DNA of 64,000 nt, from positions 1 to 64,000 of the forward strand of contig JAXHVO010000081.1 in the NCBI GenBank assembly GCA_034189135.1. The letters are read 5' to 3'. Every line of letters begins with the position of its first letter. Positions within the stretch are counted from its first letter, which is position 1. This document shows, one piece after another, positions 8,600 through 18,452 of the stretch. The DNA comes from Thermodesulfobacteriota bacterium. GTDB lineage: Bacteria > Desulfobacterota > Desulfobacteria > Desulfobacterales > JAUWMJ01. The notes below the pieces were generated by a model, which saw nothing but the letters and a program-made list of their open reading frames with translations, had not been told where the DNA came from and searched no databases. The position numbers and the translations under genes are program-made.

Positions 8600-9382
8600 C
8601 TATCCGGATTTTTTCCGGCTCATCACCTCCTTAATCCAGTTAATCCAAGGATCAAGGCCCTCTTTGGTTTTGGCCGATAATTCAAATACCGGGATGTCCG
8701 GGTGTACCTGATGAATATATTTTACCGCCAGTTCACTGTCATAATCGAGATAGGGGAGTAGATCTGTTTTATTCAGCAGGGCAGCGTCGCATTCACGAAA
8801 CATCAAAGGATACTTAACCGGTTTATCTTCACCTTCGGTTACGCTGAGGACAACCACCCGTGCATCTTCACCGATGTCAAACTCGGCAGGACATACCAGA
8901 TTGCCGATGTTTTCCACAATCAATAGATCGACCCCATCCAGATTTAAACTTCTCGCTGACTTTTCAATCACGTGGGCGGCAAGGTGACAGTCTCCACCGA
9001 ACTCATCCGTATTGATCTGCACCACGGATGCACCTGTTTTGGCAAGGCGATCTGCATCATTGGTGGTGCATATGTCCCCCACAATCACAGCACATTTTAT
9101 CTCCGGCATGACCTCATCAAGGGTCTTTTCCAGCAAAGTGGTTTTGCCTGACCCGGGAGAACTCATCACGTTGAGTACGAAAACGCCCTTTTCTTTAAAC
9201 AGCGCTCTGTTTTGCTGAGCCATCTTTTGGTTCACATCCAGAACCCTGCGAACAACCTTTATCTTCCGGGTCCCGGATTGCATATTTTCCACATGGCCAC
9301 CTGTCTGTGCATGGGTGTGGGATGGCTGGTGAAATTCATGGTGATGGCAATATTTAAAAGTTTTAAAACCAGCTATCTGCAT
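8600..9382 (-). CDS. hypB: Hydrogenase/urease nickel incorporation GTPase HypB
   Basis: 260 residues from the chosen start. SIMIBI-class GTPase that delivers nickel to [NiFe]-hydrogenase (with HypA) in the cytoplasm. Visible are a His-rich N-terminal segment (CHHHEFHQPSHTHAQ), the family segment VVRRVLDVNQKMAQQNR, the P-loop SSPGSGKTT near residue 75, NIGNLVCPAEFDIGE and NKTDLLPYLD. The ATG at 9382 has AAGGA about 8 nt upstream and was preferred over the open frame reaching 9436. It lies downstream of hypA and is probably part of the sucCD-hypAB transcript. No hydrogenase structural genes are in the window. Confidence 0.93.
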   Translation of the reverse strand: MQIAGFKTFKYCHHHEFHQPSHTHAQTGGHVENMQSGTRKIKVVRRVLDVNQKMAQQNRALFKEKGVFVLNVMSSPGSGKTTLLEKTLDEVMPEIKCAVIVGDICTTNDADRLAKTGASVVQINTDEFGGDCHLAAHVIEKSARSLNLDGVDLLIVENIGNLVCPAEFDIGEDARVVVLSVTEGEDKPVKYPLMFRECDAALLNKTDLLPYLDYDSELAVKYIHQVHPDIPVFELSAKTKEGLDPWINWIKEVMSRKKSG

Positions 9383-9491
9383 CTTATAAATCCTTGTGTT
9401 GCAAAAAATTTGCCACGGAATTTCACCGAGAGTCACTGAATTTTAATTATATACGATTGAGAAATTTACGCGCTTTTTGCTGGCAAATCTT

Positions 9492-9839
9492 TTATTCGGC
9501 AATTTCTATGGAATCGATATCCAGCTCCCGTCCTGAAAGAATCTCTACGGAGCCGCTGTTGCATTTTTTGCAGGAAAAAACAGGTTCGGTAACAGTCCAT
9601 TGCGTGTGACAGTCATTACACCTGGCAACCACATCGATTTCATTAATCACCAGCTTGGCCCCTTTAAGGGGAGTATCTTTGGCAACAATATCAAAACAAA
9701 AATGAAGACTGTCAGGGACAACTGCCGCCAGCTTGCCCACTTTAAGATTGATCCTTTCAACCCGAACATTTTTCATGTCAGCTGGGATTGAAGCGGTTGC
9801 AATTTCAACAATTTCCAGTGCGATACCCATTTCGTGCAA
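9492..9839 (-). CDS. hypA: Hydrogenase maturation nickel metallochaperone HypA (TTG start)
   Basis: 115 residues. HypA binds nickel through its N-terminal Met-His-Glu and carries a structural zinc site. Translating from the TTG at 9839 gives MHEMGIALEIVE, the canonical N-terminus. The ATG at 9860 would add seven residues ahead of it and mask the nickel ligand, so the TTG is preferred, with AGGTG shortly upstream. The two zinc pairs are CNDC and CKKC. The start is 2 nt after the sucD stop codon, so translational coupling is likely. hypB follows on the same strand. Confidence 0.9.
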   Translation of the reverse strand: MHEMGIALEIVEIATASIPADMKNVRVERINLKVGKLAAVVPDSLHFCFDIVAKDTPLKGAKLVINEIDVVARCNDCHTQWTVTEPVFSCKKCNSGSVEILSGRELDIDSIEIAE

Positions 9840-9841
9840 AA

Positions 9842-10711
9842 CTAAAACACCTGTGCGCAAAGCTCCCCGAAGGTTCCGAGGTTTTCGCAGATATGAATCC
9901 CGCTTTTTCTCATTGCTTCAAGCTTGCCCTGGGCCGTTCCGCTTTTACCGCTGATAATGGCACCGGCATGTCCCATTCTTCGTCCAGGAGGAGCGGTAAG
10001 ACCGGCAATAAAACCGACTATTGGTTTTGTCACGTTTTTGGTGATGAATTCGCTGGCCTGCTCTTCCGCATTGCCACCGATTTCTCCAACCATCACTATT
10101 CCTTTTGTTTCGGGGTCTTTTTCAAAAGCATCCAGGCAGTCAATAAAGTTGGTTCCATTTACCGGGTCTCCCCCGATGCCGATGCATGTGGTCTGTCCAA
10201 TGCCCTGCATGGTCAACTGATGCACCACTTCATAAGTCAGTGTGCCTGAACGGGATATAACCCCAATGGGTCCACCGGGCTTGTGTGTCGGACCGGGCAT
10301 AATTCCGACCTTGCACTCTCCGGGAGTGATGATTCCCGGGCAATTCGGACCGATGAGGCGGGAGTTTTTGCCCCCCATATAATTTTTTACCTTCATCATA
10401 TCCATCACCGGGATGCCTTCGGTGATGGTGACGATCAGTTCTATTCCAGCATCTACCGCCTCCATAATGGCATCTGCTGCAAAAGGAGGAGGTACGAATA
10501 TCAAGGAGCAGTTTGCACCTGTTTTTTCAGCCGCCTCTGTTACGGTGTTAAATACAGGTACCGCATCCATCTTTTGACCGCCCTTTCCCGGGGTTACTCC
10601 CGCCACTACCTTTGTGCCGTATTCAATACACTGTCTTGTATGAAACTGTCCCTCTCTGCCGGTGATTCCCTGAACCAGAATGCGTGTATTCTTATTCACA
10701 AATATGCTCAT
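9842..10711 (-). CDS. sucD: Succinate--CoA ligase, alpha subunit
   Basis: 289 residues. The alpha subunit binds CoA and carries the phosphohistidine of succinyl-CoA synthetase, interconverting succinyl-CoA and succinate with NDP phosphorylation. Motifs are the Rossmann CoA site near the N-terminus ([18 protein letters not shown]), [12 protein letters not shown] and [18 protein letters not shown] with the catalytic His near 247. GAGGGG precedes the ATG. It follows sucC by 97 bp and is followed almost without gap by hypA. In the methylmalonyl-CoA pathway it conserves energy from succinyl-CoA. Confidence 0.95.
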   Translation of the reverse strand: MSIFVNKNTRILVQGITGREGQFHTRQCIEYGTKVVAGVTPGKGGQKMDAVPVFNTVTEAAEKTGANCSLIFVPPPFAADAIMEAVDAGIELIVTITEGIPVMDMMKVKNYMGGKNSRLIGPNCPGIITPGECKVGIMPGPTHKPGGPIGVISRSGTLTYEVVHQLTMQGIGQTTCIGIGGDPVNGTNFIDCLDAFEKDPETKGIVMVGEIGGNAEEQASEFITKNVTKPIVGFIAGLTAPPGRRMGHAGAIISGKSGTAQGKLEAMRKSGIHICENLGTFGELCAQVF

Positions 10712-10808
10712 TTTCTACCCCTCGGTTTTTATCATCTTATAATTATCGGTGGTCAGTTGCGGGTGATGACGGGCTATTTTGTTGGCACAGTTTTTTACCA
10801 TCCTGCCA

Positions 10809-11972
10809 CTATCCGCCGACCAATTGTGCAACCTTTTGTGCAGCATCCTTCAAGTCAACAGCAGTAATCAGATTCAAACCCGAGTCGGAAAGGATCTTTC
10901 GACCTTCATCCACGTTGGTTCCTTCCATGCGGATGACTACAGGTATATTGATTCCCGTCTTCTGGGCGGCCTGGACGACTCCCTCTGCCAGCACATCGCA
11001 CCGCAGGATTCCGCCAAAAATGTTGATCATAATTCCTTTTACATTTTTATCGCCAAGAATGATTTTAAAACCGTTTTCAACCATTTCAGCGCTGGCTCCG
11101 CCCCCTACATCCAGAAAGTTTGCCGGTTCGGCGCCGGCAAGTTTGATGATATCCATGGTGGCCATGGCCAGTCCTGCTCCGTTAACCATGTTTCCAACGT
11201 TACCATCCAGGTTGATGTAATTTAAGTTGAATTTAGAGGCTTCTACTTCAAGGGGGTCTTCTTCGTCCAGGTCACGATAGTCCACAATGTCCTGGTGTCG
11301 AAACAGGGCGTTATCATCAAAATTAATCTTTGCATCAAGAGCAATAACCGTTTCCTGTCTGGTAATTACCAGAGGATTTATTTCCAGCAGCGAACAGTCA
11401 TAATTAACGAACAGTCTGTAAAGGCTTGCCAGCATCTTAGAAAACGGCTTTATTACTGAACCCGGAAGGTTCAGGCCAAAAGCAACTTCACGGCAGTGAT
11501 ACGCCTGAATACCGGTAAGCGGATTGATGAATACCTTGATTATTTTTTCAGGGGTTTTTTCCGCCACCTCCTCTATATCCATTCCACCGGCCGTACTGGC
11601 CATGATGACTATCTTTGCTGTTTCCCTGTCTGGTATGATACTGAGGTAAAGCTCTTTTTCTATATCAAGGCCCTGTTCAACCAGGACTTTTTTAACCAGT
11701 CTGCCTTCGGAACCCGTCTGATGAGTCACCAGTGTCATTCCGATCATTTCCTCAGCCAGGCTTTCAGCTTCCTCAATCGATTTGGCGAGTTTAACCCCAC
11801 CGCCTTTTCCGCGACCTCCGGCATGAATCTGGGCTTTGATCACCACCGGAAATTGTCCAAGTTTTTCGGCGGCAGACTTTGCCTCATCGCGCGAAAAAGC
11901 AATACTTCCCTCTGGAATGGGGATATCGTATTGTTTAAATAATTCCTTTGCCTGGTATTCGTGGATTTTCAT
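10809..11972 (-). CDS. sucC: Succinate--CoA ligase (ADP-forming), beta subunit
   Basis: 387 residues, the normal length. ATP-grasp subunit of succinyl-CoA synthetase: it begins MKIHEYQAKELFKQY, has the glycine-rich loop HAGGRGKGGGVKLA, the nucleotide/metal site LLEINPLV, and the C-terminal CoA-ligase domain with GNVGNMVNGAGLAMATMD and NIFGGILRCD. GGGAG lies upstream of the ATG. It is located between the transcarboxylase 5S/biotin gene and sucD on the same strand, fitting one operon for converting propionyl-CoA to succinate. Confidence 0.95.
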   Translation of the reverse strand: MKIHEYQAKELFKQYDIPIPEGSIAFSRDEAKSAAEKLGQFPVVIKAQIHAGGRGKGGGVKLAKSIEEAESLAEEMIGMTLVTHQTGSEGRLVKKVLVEQGLDIEKELYLSIIPDRETAKIVIMASTAGGMDIEEVAEKTPEKIIKVFINPLTGIQAYHCREVAFGLNLPGSVIKPFSKMLASLYRLFVNYDCSLLEINPLVITRQETVIALDAKINFDDNALFRHQDIVDYRDLDEEDPLEVEASKFNLNYINLDGNVGNMVNGAGLAMATMDIIKLAGAEPANFLDVGGGASAEMVENGFKIILGDKNVKGIMINIFGGILRCDVLAEGVVQAAQKTGINIPVVIRMEGTNVDEGRKILSDSGLNLITAVDLKDAAQKVAQLVGG

Positions 11973-12004
11973 AAACCCTGTCTCCCTTTAGTTACTCACA
12001 AACA

Positions 12005-12032
12005 AGGGGCGGATAAACAACCCGCCCCTGCA
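12005..12032 (-). other. Intercistronic stem-loop between transcarboxylase and sucC
   Basis: GC-rich hairpin AGGGGCGG...CCGCCCCT with a loop of about 10 nt, lying in the 93-bp gap between the biotin-subunit stop and the sucC start. No T run follows in the direction of transcription, so it looks like an mRNA-stabilising or processing hairpin rather than a terminator. Confidence 0.45.
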
Positions 12033-12065
12033 ATATTTTTATCAAAGAATCCTTAGATTATAAAA

Positions 12066-14108
12066 TTATCCTATGACGCAAAGAATATCATTTTTAGCCA
12101 CCGAATCACCACTGGAGAAATTAATCGATTTTATGGTACCACTGGCGGGAGCGGACAAAGCGTTTTCCATCTTCATGGCTTCCAGTACCACCACGGTTTC
12201 TCCTTCACTGACGGCATCTCCAACCTCTTTTTCATATTTGACAATCATACCCGGCATGGGAGCAGGAAGCGGGGTTCCATCAGCAGCCGGGGCTGCTGCC
12301 GGTGCAGCTTCAGGCGCGGCCTCTTTAGCCGGTGCAGGTGCGGCAGGGGCAGAGGGTTTGGGAGGTGTCGGTGCTGCAGGAGCAGCAGGAGCTGACGGAG
12401 CAAACTGCACAGGAGCTGCCGCAGGCGCAGAGGCAGGCATCTGTTGCAGATAGCTTATCACCGGGGACTCGCCAATTTCATCAACACCAACCTCAAAATA
12501 ATCATCACCAACAAACACGTTGAATGTTCTCAGGTTTTCACCTTTTGGCGGAGCCTCTTTTCCCTGTTTTTCAACCAGCAACCCGGCCTTTGCCTTTTTA
12601 ATAAGTTCCTGCTCGGCCAGGGCTTCCTCAAGAGTTTTAGCTCTTACCTCTTCAGGCGGTTCTTCCTTGCCGTATTTCCATTTTAAAAACTTCTTTCCGG
12701 TAACCGGATAAATGGCATATAAAATCTCATCATCGAGGTCAACCGCAAGCCCTTTGACCTCTTCCTTTGCTTTATCAAGTTCAGGTTCCAGCACCTCTGC
12801 GGGTCTGCATGTAATCGGTTCTTCTCCTCTTTCATAACCTTTAAGAGCTTTCTTCTGAACTTCCGGATTTATGGGTACGGCAGTTTTTCCATACAGGCCG
12901 TAGCACAGGTCTTTAACCTGGCCGGTAACCATCTTGTATCGCTCTTTTTCATCATCAAAAAGAACGTTATTAACCGTCTGGATTCCGACAATCTGGCTGG
13001 TTGGAGTGACCAGCGGGACCTGACCTAGGTCCTTTCTCACCCTGGGCAGTTCGGCATAAACCTCATCAATTCTGTCAAGCGCATCCATCTCTCTGAGCTG
13101 ATTAACCAGATTTGAAAGCATTCCACCCGGTGTCTGATGGAGAAGAACATTTATATCAATAATAGACACTTTGGTATCATCCAGCAGATGCCGGTACTTG
13201 GGGAGTATTTCTTTTTCCAGGATCTCATTAATTTTGGCAAGGTGTCTGATGTCAAACCCGGTGTCCCTGTTCGTTCCCAATAGGGCCATCACCAAGGGCT
13301 CAATGGCTGGATGAGAAGTTCGGAATGCATAAGGTGACATGCATGTATCCACAATATCGACTCCGGCTTCAATCGCCTTTAAATGCGACATCTGTGCCAT
13401 GCCTGAAGTAAAGTGACTGTGAAGGTGGATGGGAACTTTAACGGCTTCTTTTAAAGCCTTTACAATTCTATAGGCATCATACGGTGCAATCAGGCCTGCC
13501 ATATCTTTAACGCAGACGCTGTCTGCCCCCATCTTTTCCAGGTCTTTGGCCTTGTTTACATAATAATCCAGGTTATAAACATCCCCTCCCAGCCTCGGTT
13601 CGGTCATTGAATAGCAGATACAGCCCTGGAAGTGCTTTCCGCATTCCTTAATGACCGGGACAACCGTTTCAAAATTTCTATAGTCGTTTAATGCATCAAA
13701 TGTACGAAAAATATCCATACCGTTTGCTGCTGCACGGTCCACAAATGCACGGGCGACATCGTCGGCATAGTTTCTATATCCCACCAGGTTCTGTGCCCGT
13801 AGTAGCATGGAAAAGGGGGTTTTTTTCATATAACGCTTCAATGTCCGGATCCTTTCCCACGGATCTTCATTTAAAAACCGGTGCATGGTATCAAAAGTGG
13901 CACCCCCCCATGTTTCAACCGCCCAGAACCCGACTTCGTCCATCAGCTCTGCAACCGGGATCATATCTTCAGTACGTCCTCTGGTGGCAAACAAGGACTG
14001 ATGGCCGTCACGCAAAGTTAAATCCTCAATCATAACAGGATTTTTTGCCTTAGGCCTGTCCTCGGCATAATTCATTTTTGTCATTTTTACTTGGTTTTGA
14101 TCACTCAT
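12066..14108 (-). CDS. Biotin-containing carboxyltransferase (transcarboxylase 5S/PycB/OadA type)
   Basis: 680 residues. The N-terminal HMGL-like barrel (LTLRDGHQSLFATRGR near residue 30) is the pyruvate/oxaloacetate carboxyltransferase domain. A conserved PYC/OADA domain follows (to about 515), then an Ala/Pro-rich linker (about 570-605) and a C-terminal biotinyl domain with EAMKMENAL, the biotin lysine lying near 645. GAGGAG precedes the ATG. Beside a 12S-type carboxyltransferase and the mutase/epimerase pair, the best reading is methylmalonyl-CoA:pyruvate (oxaloacetate) transcarboxylase, with 5S and biotin carrier fused. No membrane decarboxylase beta subunit is nearby, which argues against a sodium-pumping oxaloacetate decarboxylase. 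Pyruvate carboxylase subunit B remains an alternative. Confidence 0.88.
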   Translation of the reverse strand: MSDQNQVKMTKMNYAEDRPKAKNPVMIEDLTLRDGHQSLFATRGRTEDMIPVAELMDEVGFWAVETWGGATFDTMHRFLNEDPWERIRTLKRYMKKTPFSMLLRAQNLVGYRNYADDVARAFVDRAAANGMDIFRTFDALNDYRNFETVVPVIKECGKHFQGCICYSMTEPRLGGDVYNLDYYVNKAKDLEKMGADSVCVKDMAGLIAPYDAYRIVKALKEAVKVPIHLHSHFTSGMAQMSHLKAIEAGVDIVDTCMSPYAFRTSHPAIEPLVMALLGTNRDTGFDIRHLAKINEILEKEILPKYRHLLDDTKVSIIDINVLLHQTPGGMLSNLVNQLREMDALDRIDEVYAELPRVRKDLGQVPLVTPTSQIVGIQTVNNVLFDDEKERYKMVTGQVKDLCYGLYGKTAVPINPEVQKKALKGYERGEEPITCRPAEVLEPELDKAKEEVKGLAVDLDDEILYAIYPVTGKKFLKWKYGKEEPPEEVRAKTLEEALAEQELIKKAKAGLLVEKQGKEAPPKGENLRTFNVFVGDDYFEVGVDEIGESPVISYLQQMPASAPAAAPVQFAPSAPAAPAAPTPPKPSAPAAPAPAKEAAPEAAPAAAPAADGTPLPAPMPGMIVKYEKEVGDAVSEGETVVVLEAMKMENALSAPASGTIKSINFSSGDSVAKNDILCVIG

Positions 14109-14190
14109 GTTAAAGTTCTCCTCTTATAAATGTTTTGCAGCATTTTATATGTTCGAAATAAATTAAAAACGTGTTTTGGTCTGTAAGACC

Positions 14191-14221
14191 GGTTGAGTTT
14201 TGGCTTCTTAAGCACTCAACC
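14191..14221 (-). other. Intercistronic stem-loop in the carboxyltransferase operon
   Basis: Perfect 8-bp stem GGTTGAGT/ACTCAACC with a 15-nt loop, in the 163-bp gap between the small subunit gene and the 5S/biotin gene. No T run follows on the coding strand. A possible processing or stability element. Confidence 0.4.
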
Positions 14222-14271
14222 GCAGTCATTGTTATGGAAGCATCAGCTGAATTCGATCAGCCGAATGATTA

Positions 14272-14481
14272 TTACCTGTGAAAGGCTTTTGCCTGCATCA
14301 GGTTCCTCATCTGCATCATCGCCTGTCGGCCGCTTATTCCCCAAAGTTTCGGGGGGGCCAAAGAAACAGGCGGAGGCTGCTGAGCAATGGGAGCAGCCTG
14401 CATACATACAATCTCTTCTTCAGTCTTTATATAATCCATCACCGCTGATATTGCAGCAGCTACTTTCTTGTTGTTTTCCAT
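14272..14481 (-). CDS. Small acyl-CoA carboxylase/transcarboxylase accessory subunit
   Basis: 69 residues from the ATG at 14481, which has GGAG 5 nt upstream. The N-terminal helix (KVAAAISAVMDYIKTEEE) is followed by a Pro-rich linker and a conserved-looking C-terminus (LWGISGRQAMMQMRNLMQ). Small proteins of this pattern accompany 12S carboxyltransferase genes. Unlike OadG/MmdD gamma or delta subunits, no membrane helix is visible. It lies between the 12S and 5S/biotin genes and probably helps hold the complex together. The assignment is from context and pattern. Confidence 0.65.
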   Translation of the reverse strand: MENNKKVAAAISAVMDYIKTEEEIVCMQAAPIAQQPPPVSLAPPKLWGISGRQAMMQMRNLMQAKAFHR

Positions 14482-14544
14482 ATGATCTCCATTGGTGAAT
14501 GACGGGCTACGGTTAATCATCAACACGCAACACGTATCAAAATG

Positions 14545-16101
14545 CTACATCGGTATATTTCCATGCTTTTTGGGAGGTCTGATTTCTCGTTTGCTGCACA
14601 TGATTTCAAGGGCCTCAATCAGGCGCGGCCTCGTTTCGCTCGGAACGATCACTGCATCCACAAACCCGCGGTTTGCCGCACAGTATGGGTTTGAAAAAAG
14701 CTCTTCATATTCCTTGATCTTTTCTTCACGTTTGGCTTTTGGATCATCGGCCTCTTTTATTTCTTTCCTGTGAATGATATTTGCCGCACCTGCCGCACCC
14801 ATCACGGCAATTTCGGAGCTGGGCCAGGCAAAGGCCATGTCCGCTCCAAGGTCCTTTGAGCACATGGCAAGGTAAGAACCGCCATAATCCTTCCGGGTCA
14901 CGAGAAGCAGTTTGGGGACGGTTGCTTCAGAATAGCACCAGAGAAGCTTGGCGCCGTGGCGTATGATTCCACCCCATTCCTGGGCACTACCCGGAAGATA
15001 TCCCGGTACGTCGGCTATGGTCAGCATGGGGATGTTAAATGCATCACAAAAGCGGATAAACCGTGTGGCCTTGTCCGAAGCATTAATATCAAGGCATCCT
15101 GCCAGAACCTGTGGCTGGTTGGCGATAATTCCTACGGTTCTGCCATTTAACCTGGCAAAACATACAATCATATTGGCCGCGTAAAACTCATGGGGTTCAA
15201 AAATTTCACCATTGTCCACAATACTGAGAATTACCTCTTTCATGTCATAAGACTGGTTCGGACTGTCAGGGATGATGGTGTCCAACATTGGATCGGTTCT
15301 TTTCGGATCATCACCGGTTGGAACCAAAGGGGGATCCTCCATGTTGTTTGCCGGCAGGTAGGAAAGGAGCTTTTTAATTCTGTTTATGGCGTCTTCATCA
15401 TTTTCACAGGCAAACTGGGCCACTCCGCTCTTTTCATTGTGAGTCATGGCGCCGCCAAGATCCTCGAAAGTAATCTCCTCACCGGTAACGGACTTTATGA
15501 CTTCGGGACCGGTAATGAACATGTAGCTGCTTCCTTTTACCATAAAAACCCAGTCCGTCATGGCCGGTGAATAAACAGCGCCACCGGCGGTGGGTCCCAT
15601 GATGGCAGATATCTGAGGAATAACGCCTGATGCCACTGAATTACGGTAAAAAATCTGTCCGTATCCTGAAAGGGCATCGACCCCTTCCTGTATTCTAGCT
15701 CCACCCGAGTCGTTAAAACCGACACATGGAACACCTGCTTTAAGCGCCAGATCCATCACTTTGCAGATCTTTTTTGCATGCATTTCACCAAGGCTGCCGG
15801 CCCTGGCGGTAAAGTCCTGGGAAAATGCAAAAACAGGCCTGCCTTCCACAAGACCGTGACCGGTAATCACACCGTCTGAAGGGATGTCCACCTTTTCCAT
15901 GCCGAAATTCACACATCTATGCGTAACGAACATATCGATTTCCCGAAATGTTCCCTTATCAAAAAGCAGATCCAGTCGCTTGCGGGCGGTCAACTTCCCC
16001 TTTTCCTGTTGTTTGGCGACTGCTTTTTCTCCTCCCATCTGAAGGATTTTTGCTTCCCGATCTTTCAGACCTTTTATTTTGTCTTGAACAATACCCATCA
16101 T
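14545..16101 (-). CDS. Acyl-CoA carboxyltransferase (methylmalonyl-CoA transcarboxylase 12S/PccB type)
   Basis: About 518 residues. Crotonase-fold carboxyltransferase that moves carboxyl between (methyl)malonyl-CoA and biotin. Motifs are KGKLTARKRLDLLFD near the N-terminus, FNDSGGARIQEGVDAL (first oxyanion hole), ITGPEVIKSVTGEEI, and the second oxyanion region around DVPGYLPGSAQEWGGIIRHGAKLL. The start has AAGGAA 4 nt upstream; the ATG at 16098 or a TTG at 16104 are alternatives. It is followed by the small subunit and 5S/biotin genes. With no biotin carboxylase beside it, a transcarboxylase role fits better than propionyl-CoA carboxylase, though the sequence alone cannot decide. Confidence 0.9.
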   Translation of the reverse strand: MMGIVQDKIKGLKDREAKILQMGGEKAVAKQQEKGKLTARKRLDLLFDKGTFREIDMFVTHRCVNFGMEKVDIPSDGVITGHGLVEGRPVFAFSQDFTARAGSLGEMHAKKICKVMDLALKAGVPCVGFNDSGGARIQEGVDALSGYGQIFYRNSVASGVIPQISAIMGPTAGGAVYSPAMTDWVFMVKGSSYMFITGPEVIKSVTGEEITFEDLGGAMTHNEKSGVAQFACENDEDAINRIKKLLSYLPANNMEDPPLVPTGDDPKRTDPMLDTIIPDSPNQSYDMKEVILSIVDNGEIFEPHEFYAANMIVCFARLNGRTVGIIANQPQVLAGCLDINASDKATRFIRFCDAFNIPMLTIADVPGYLPGSAQEWGGIIRHGAKLLWCYSEATVPKLLLVTRKDYGGSYLAMCSKDLGADMAFAWPSSEIAVMGAAGAANIIHRKEIKEADDPKAKREEKIKEYEELFSNPYCAANRGFVDAVIVPSETRPRLIEALEIMCSKREIRPPKKHGNIPM

Positions 16102-16309
16102 CAATTTCCTTTCTTCATGTCACGAGACCTTGATAAAAATGAACATTTTTCGAAGGCCTCGCAATGTTGGTTTTTCATTTATTGAACCACAGAGTAAGGA
16201 GAACTCAAAAATAATTTAAAATCTCAGTGAGATCTGCGTGTTTTAAAGCAAAAAGTTACTTTATTAAATGGAGGTTTATTGTCAAGGAAAAAGTGATTTT
16301 TAAGAGCAT

Positions 16310-18439
16310 CTATGTATTTCCTTCAAGGGCATTTAAGACTTTATTTGCAGAATCGGTAATAACGGTCCCCGGTCCAAATACCCCGACGACACCGGCATCA
16401 TAAAGGAACTTATAATCTGCCGGGGGAATCACGCCACCGACAACCACTTGTATGTCTCCGCCGCCTTCTTTTTTCAGATTTTCTATCAGCTGGGGAATGA
16501 GGGTTTTGTGCCCGGCAGCCAGGCTTGAAGCCCCTACGACATGCACGTCGTTTTCCACGGCCATCTTTGCTGCTTCCTCCGGAGTCTGGAACATGGGGCT
16601 GATATCCACATCAAACCCAAGGTCTGCAAATGCGGTGGCAATCACCTTGATCCCACGGTCGTGGCCATCCTGACCCATCTTGGTGACAAGTATCCTGGGC
16701 CGTCGTCCCTCTTTTTCCAGAAAGTTATCCGTTCTTTTCCTAACGGAAGCAAAAATTTCGCTGTCGCCGAACTCTGCAGCATATATCCCGGATATACACT
16801 GGGTGGTAGCTACAAACCGCCCAAAGATCTTTTCCATGGCATCGGAAATTTCACCCACTGTGGCCCTTGCCCTTACAGCAGGGAGACAGGCTTCAAGCAA
16901 GTTTCCATTGGATTCAGCGGCACTGGTAATAGCATCTAGCGCTTTTTTAACGGCAGCAGTATCACGCGAGGCCTTTATCTCTTTTAATCTCTGAATCTGC
17001 TCTTCACGTACCGCCTCCGACACTTCACGAACATCTTCTAAGGGTTCTTCCTCTATCTGATACTTATTTACTCCAACAATGACATCCAGGCCCTGGTCGA
17101 TACGGGCCTGTTTTCTTGCTGCGGATTCTTCAATTCTAAGCTTCGGCATACCGGTTTCTATAGCCTTAGCCATACCGCCCAACTCTTCGACTTCATTGAT
17201 AATTTTTCTGGATTCTTTGATAATGCCATCGGTGAGGGCTTCGACGTAATAAGATCCGCCCAAAGGATCAACCACATGGCAAATCTGGGATTCCTCTTTG
17301 ACAATAATCTGTGTATTTCTGGAAATTCGAGCTGAAAAGTCGGTGGGAAGCCCCACTGCCTCATCAAAGGAGTTGGTATGAAGAGACTGGGTCCCGCCGA
17401 GCGCGGCGGCCAGACATTCAAGTGTGGTTCTGATGATATTGTTATACGGGTCCTGCTCTGTAAGGCTCCAGCCCGATGTTTGAACGTGGGTTCTTAACAT
17501 GGTCGATTTCGGATTTTTCGGATTAAACCGGCTGATCAATTCATGCCACAGAAAACGGGCGGCTCGGAGCATGGCGATTTCCATGAAAAAATTCATGCCA
17601 ACTCCAAAAAAGAACGACAGGCGCGGGGCAAAGGCGTCGATATCGAGCCCCGCGTCAAGGGCCGCCCGCACATATTGAAGGCCGTCCGCCAGTGTAAAAG
17701 CGGTCTGGAGAACGGAATTTGCTCCGGCCTCCATCATGTGATAGCCGCTTATACTGACCGTATTATATTTGGGCATATTTTTAGAACAAAAAGCGATAAT
17801 ATCGGATACGATTCGCATGGAAGGCTCAGGAGGATAGATGTATGTGTTTCTGGTCAGGTACTCCTTTAATATATCGTTTTGTATCGTACCACCAAGCTGC
17901 TCATGCTTTACCCCCTGTTCTTCCGCAGCAACAATATATCCGGCAAGAATCGGCAGTACCGAACCGTTCATGGTCATGGAAACCGTCATTTGATCCAGAG
18001 GAATCTGATCAAAAAGGATCTTCATATCTTCGACCGAATCTATGGCCACTCCTGCTTTCCCAATATCACCGATCACCCTGGGGTGGTCTGAATCATATCC
18101 CCGATGGGTGGCAAGATCAAAGGCCACCGAAAGCCCTTTCTGCCCGGCAGCAAGGTTTCTCCTGTAAAATGCGTTTGAATCCTTTGCCGTTGAAAATCCT
18201 GCATACTGGCGAATGGTCCAGGGGCGTCCTGCGTACATTGTAGCCATGGGGCCCCGGACATAAGGTTCAAGTCCCGGAAGGGTGTTGACATGCTCCATTC
18301 CTTCCAGGTCTTCTGCGGTATAAAGGGGTTTTACCCGTATCCCCTCAGGAGTTTCCCAGTCCAGTGATTCCAGAGATTTTCCTCTGAGTTGTTTGGTGGC
18401 AAGATCCGTCCATTTTTGTTTGTCAGGATGTTCAGGCAT
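16310..18439 (-). CDS. Methylmalonyl-CoA mutase (fused catalytic and B12 domains)
   Basis: 709 residues. Adenosylcobalamin enzyme interconverting (R)-methylmalonyl-CoA and succinyl-CoA. The N-terminal TIM barrel shows [30 protein letters not shown] and [10 protein letters not shown]. The C-terminal cobalamin-binding domain carries DGHDRG near 594 with the His that replaces the B12 base. The ATG at 18439 was chosen because AAGGAG lies 7 nt upstream; a longer frame to 18463 would overlap the epimerase gene. It sits 13 bp after the epimerase stop codon. Large-subunit type; no separate small subunit is present here. Confidence 0.95.
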   Translation of the reverse strand: MPEHPDKQKWTDLATKQLRGKSLESLDWETPEGIRVKPLYTAEDLEGMEHVNTLPGLEPYVRGPMATMYAGRPWTIRQYAGFSTAKDSNAFYRRNLAAGQKGLSVAFDLATHRGYDSDHPRVIGDIGKAGVAIDSVEDMKILFDQIPLDQMTVSMTMNGSVLPILAGYIVAAEEQGVKHEQLGGTIQNDILKEYLTRNTYIYPPEPSMRIVSDIIAFCSKNMPKYNTVSISGYHMMEAGANSVLQTAFTLADGLQYVRAALDAGLDIDAFAPRLSFFFGVGMNFFMEIAMLRAARFLWHELISRFNPKNPKSTMLRTHVQTSGWSLTEQDPYNNIIRTTLECLAAALGGTQSLHTNSFDEAVGLPTDFSARISRNTQIIVKEESQICHVVDPLGGSYYVEALTDGIIKESRKIINEVEELGGMAKAIETGMPKLRIEESAARKQARIDQGLDVIVGVNKYQIEEEPLEDVREVSEAVREEQIQRLKEIKASRDTAAVKKALDAITSAAESNGNLLEACLPAVRARATVGEISDAMEKIFGRFVATTQCISGIYAAEFGDSEIFASVRKRTDNFLEKEGRRPRILVTKMGQDGHDRGIKVIATAFADLGFDVDISPMFQTPEEAAKMAVENDVHVVGASSLAAGHKTLIPQLIENLKKEGGGDIQVVVGGVIPPADYKFLYDAGVVGVFGPGTVITDSANKVLNALEGNT

Positions 18440-18452
18440 GATATGCTCCTTT

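Noticed and set aside
9788-10249. 153-codon open frame on the + strand opposite sucD
   Set aside because: Antisense to a strongly conserved sucD; the predicted protein has no family character.
15190-15570. 126-codon + strand frame opposite the 12S carboxyltransferase gene
   Set aside because: Shadow of a conserved gene on the other strand; no ribosome site or domain.
12066-16101. Sodium-pumping oxaloacetate or methylmalonyl-CoA decarboxylase
   Set aside because: No membrane beta subunit gene and no membrane helix in the small subunit gene.
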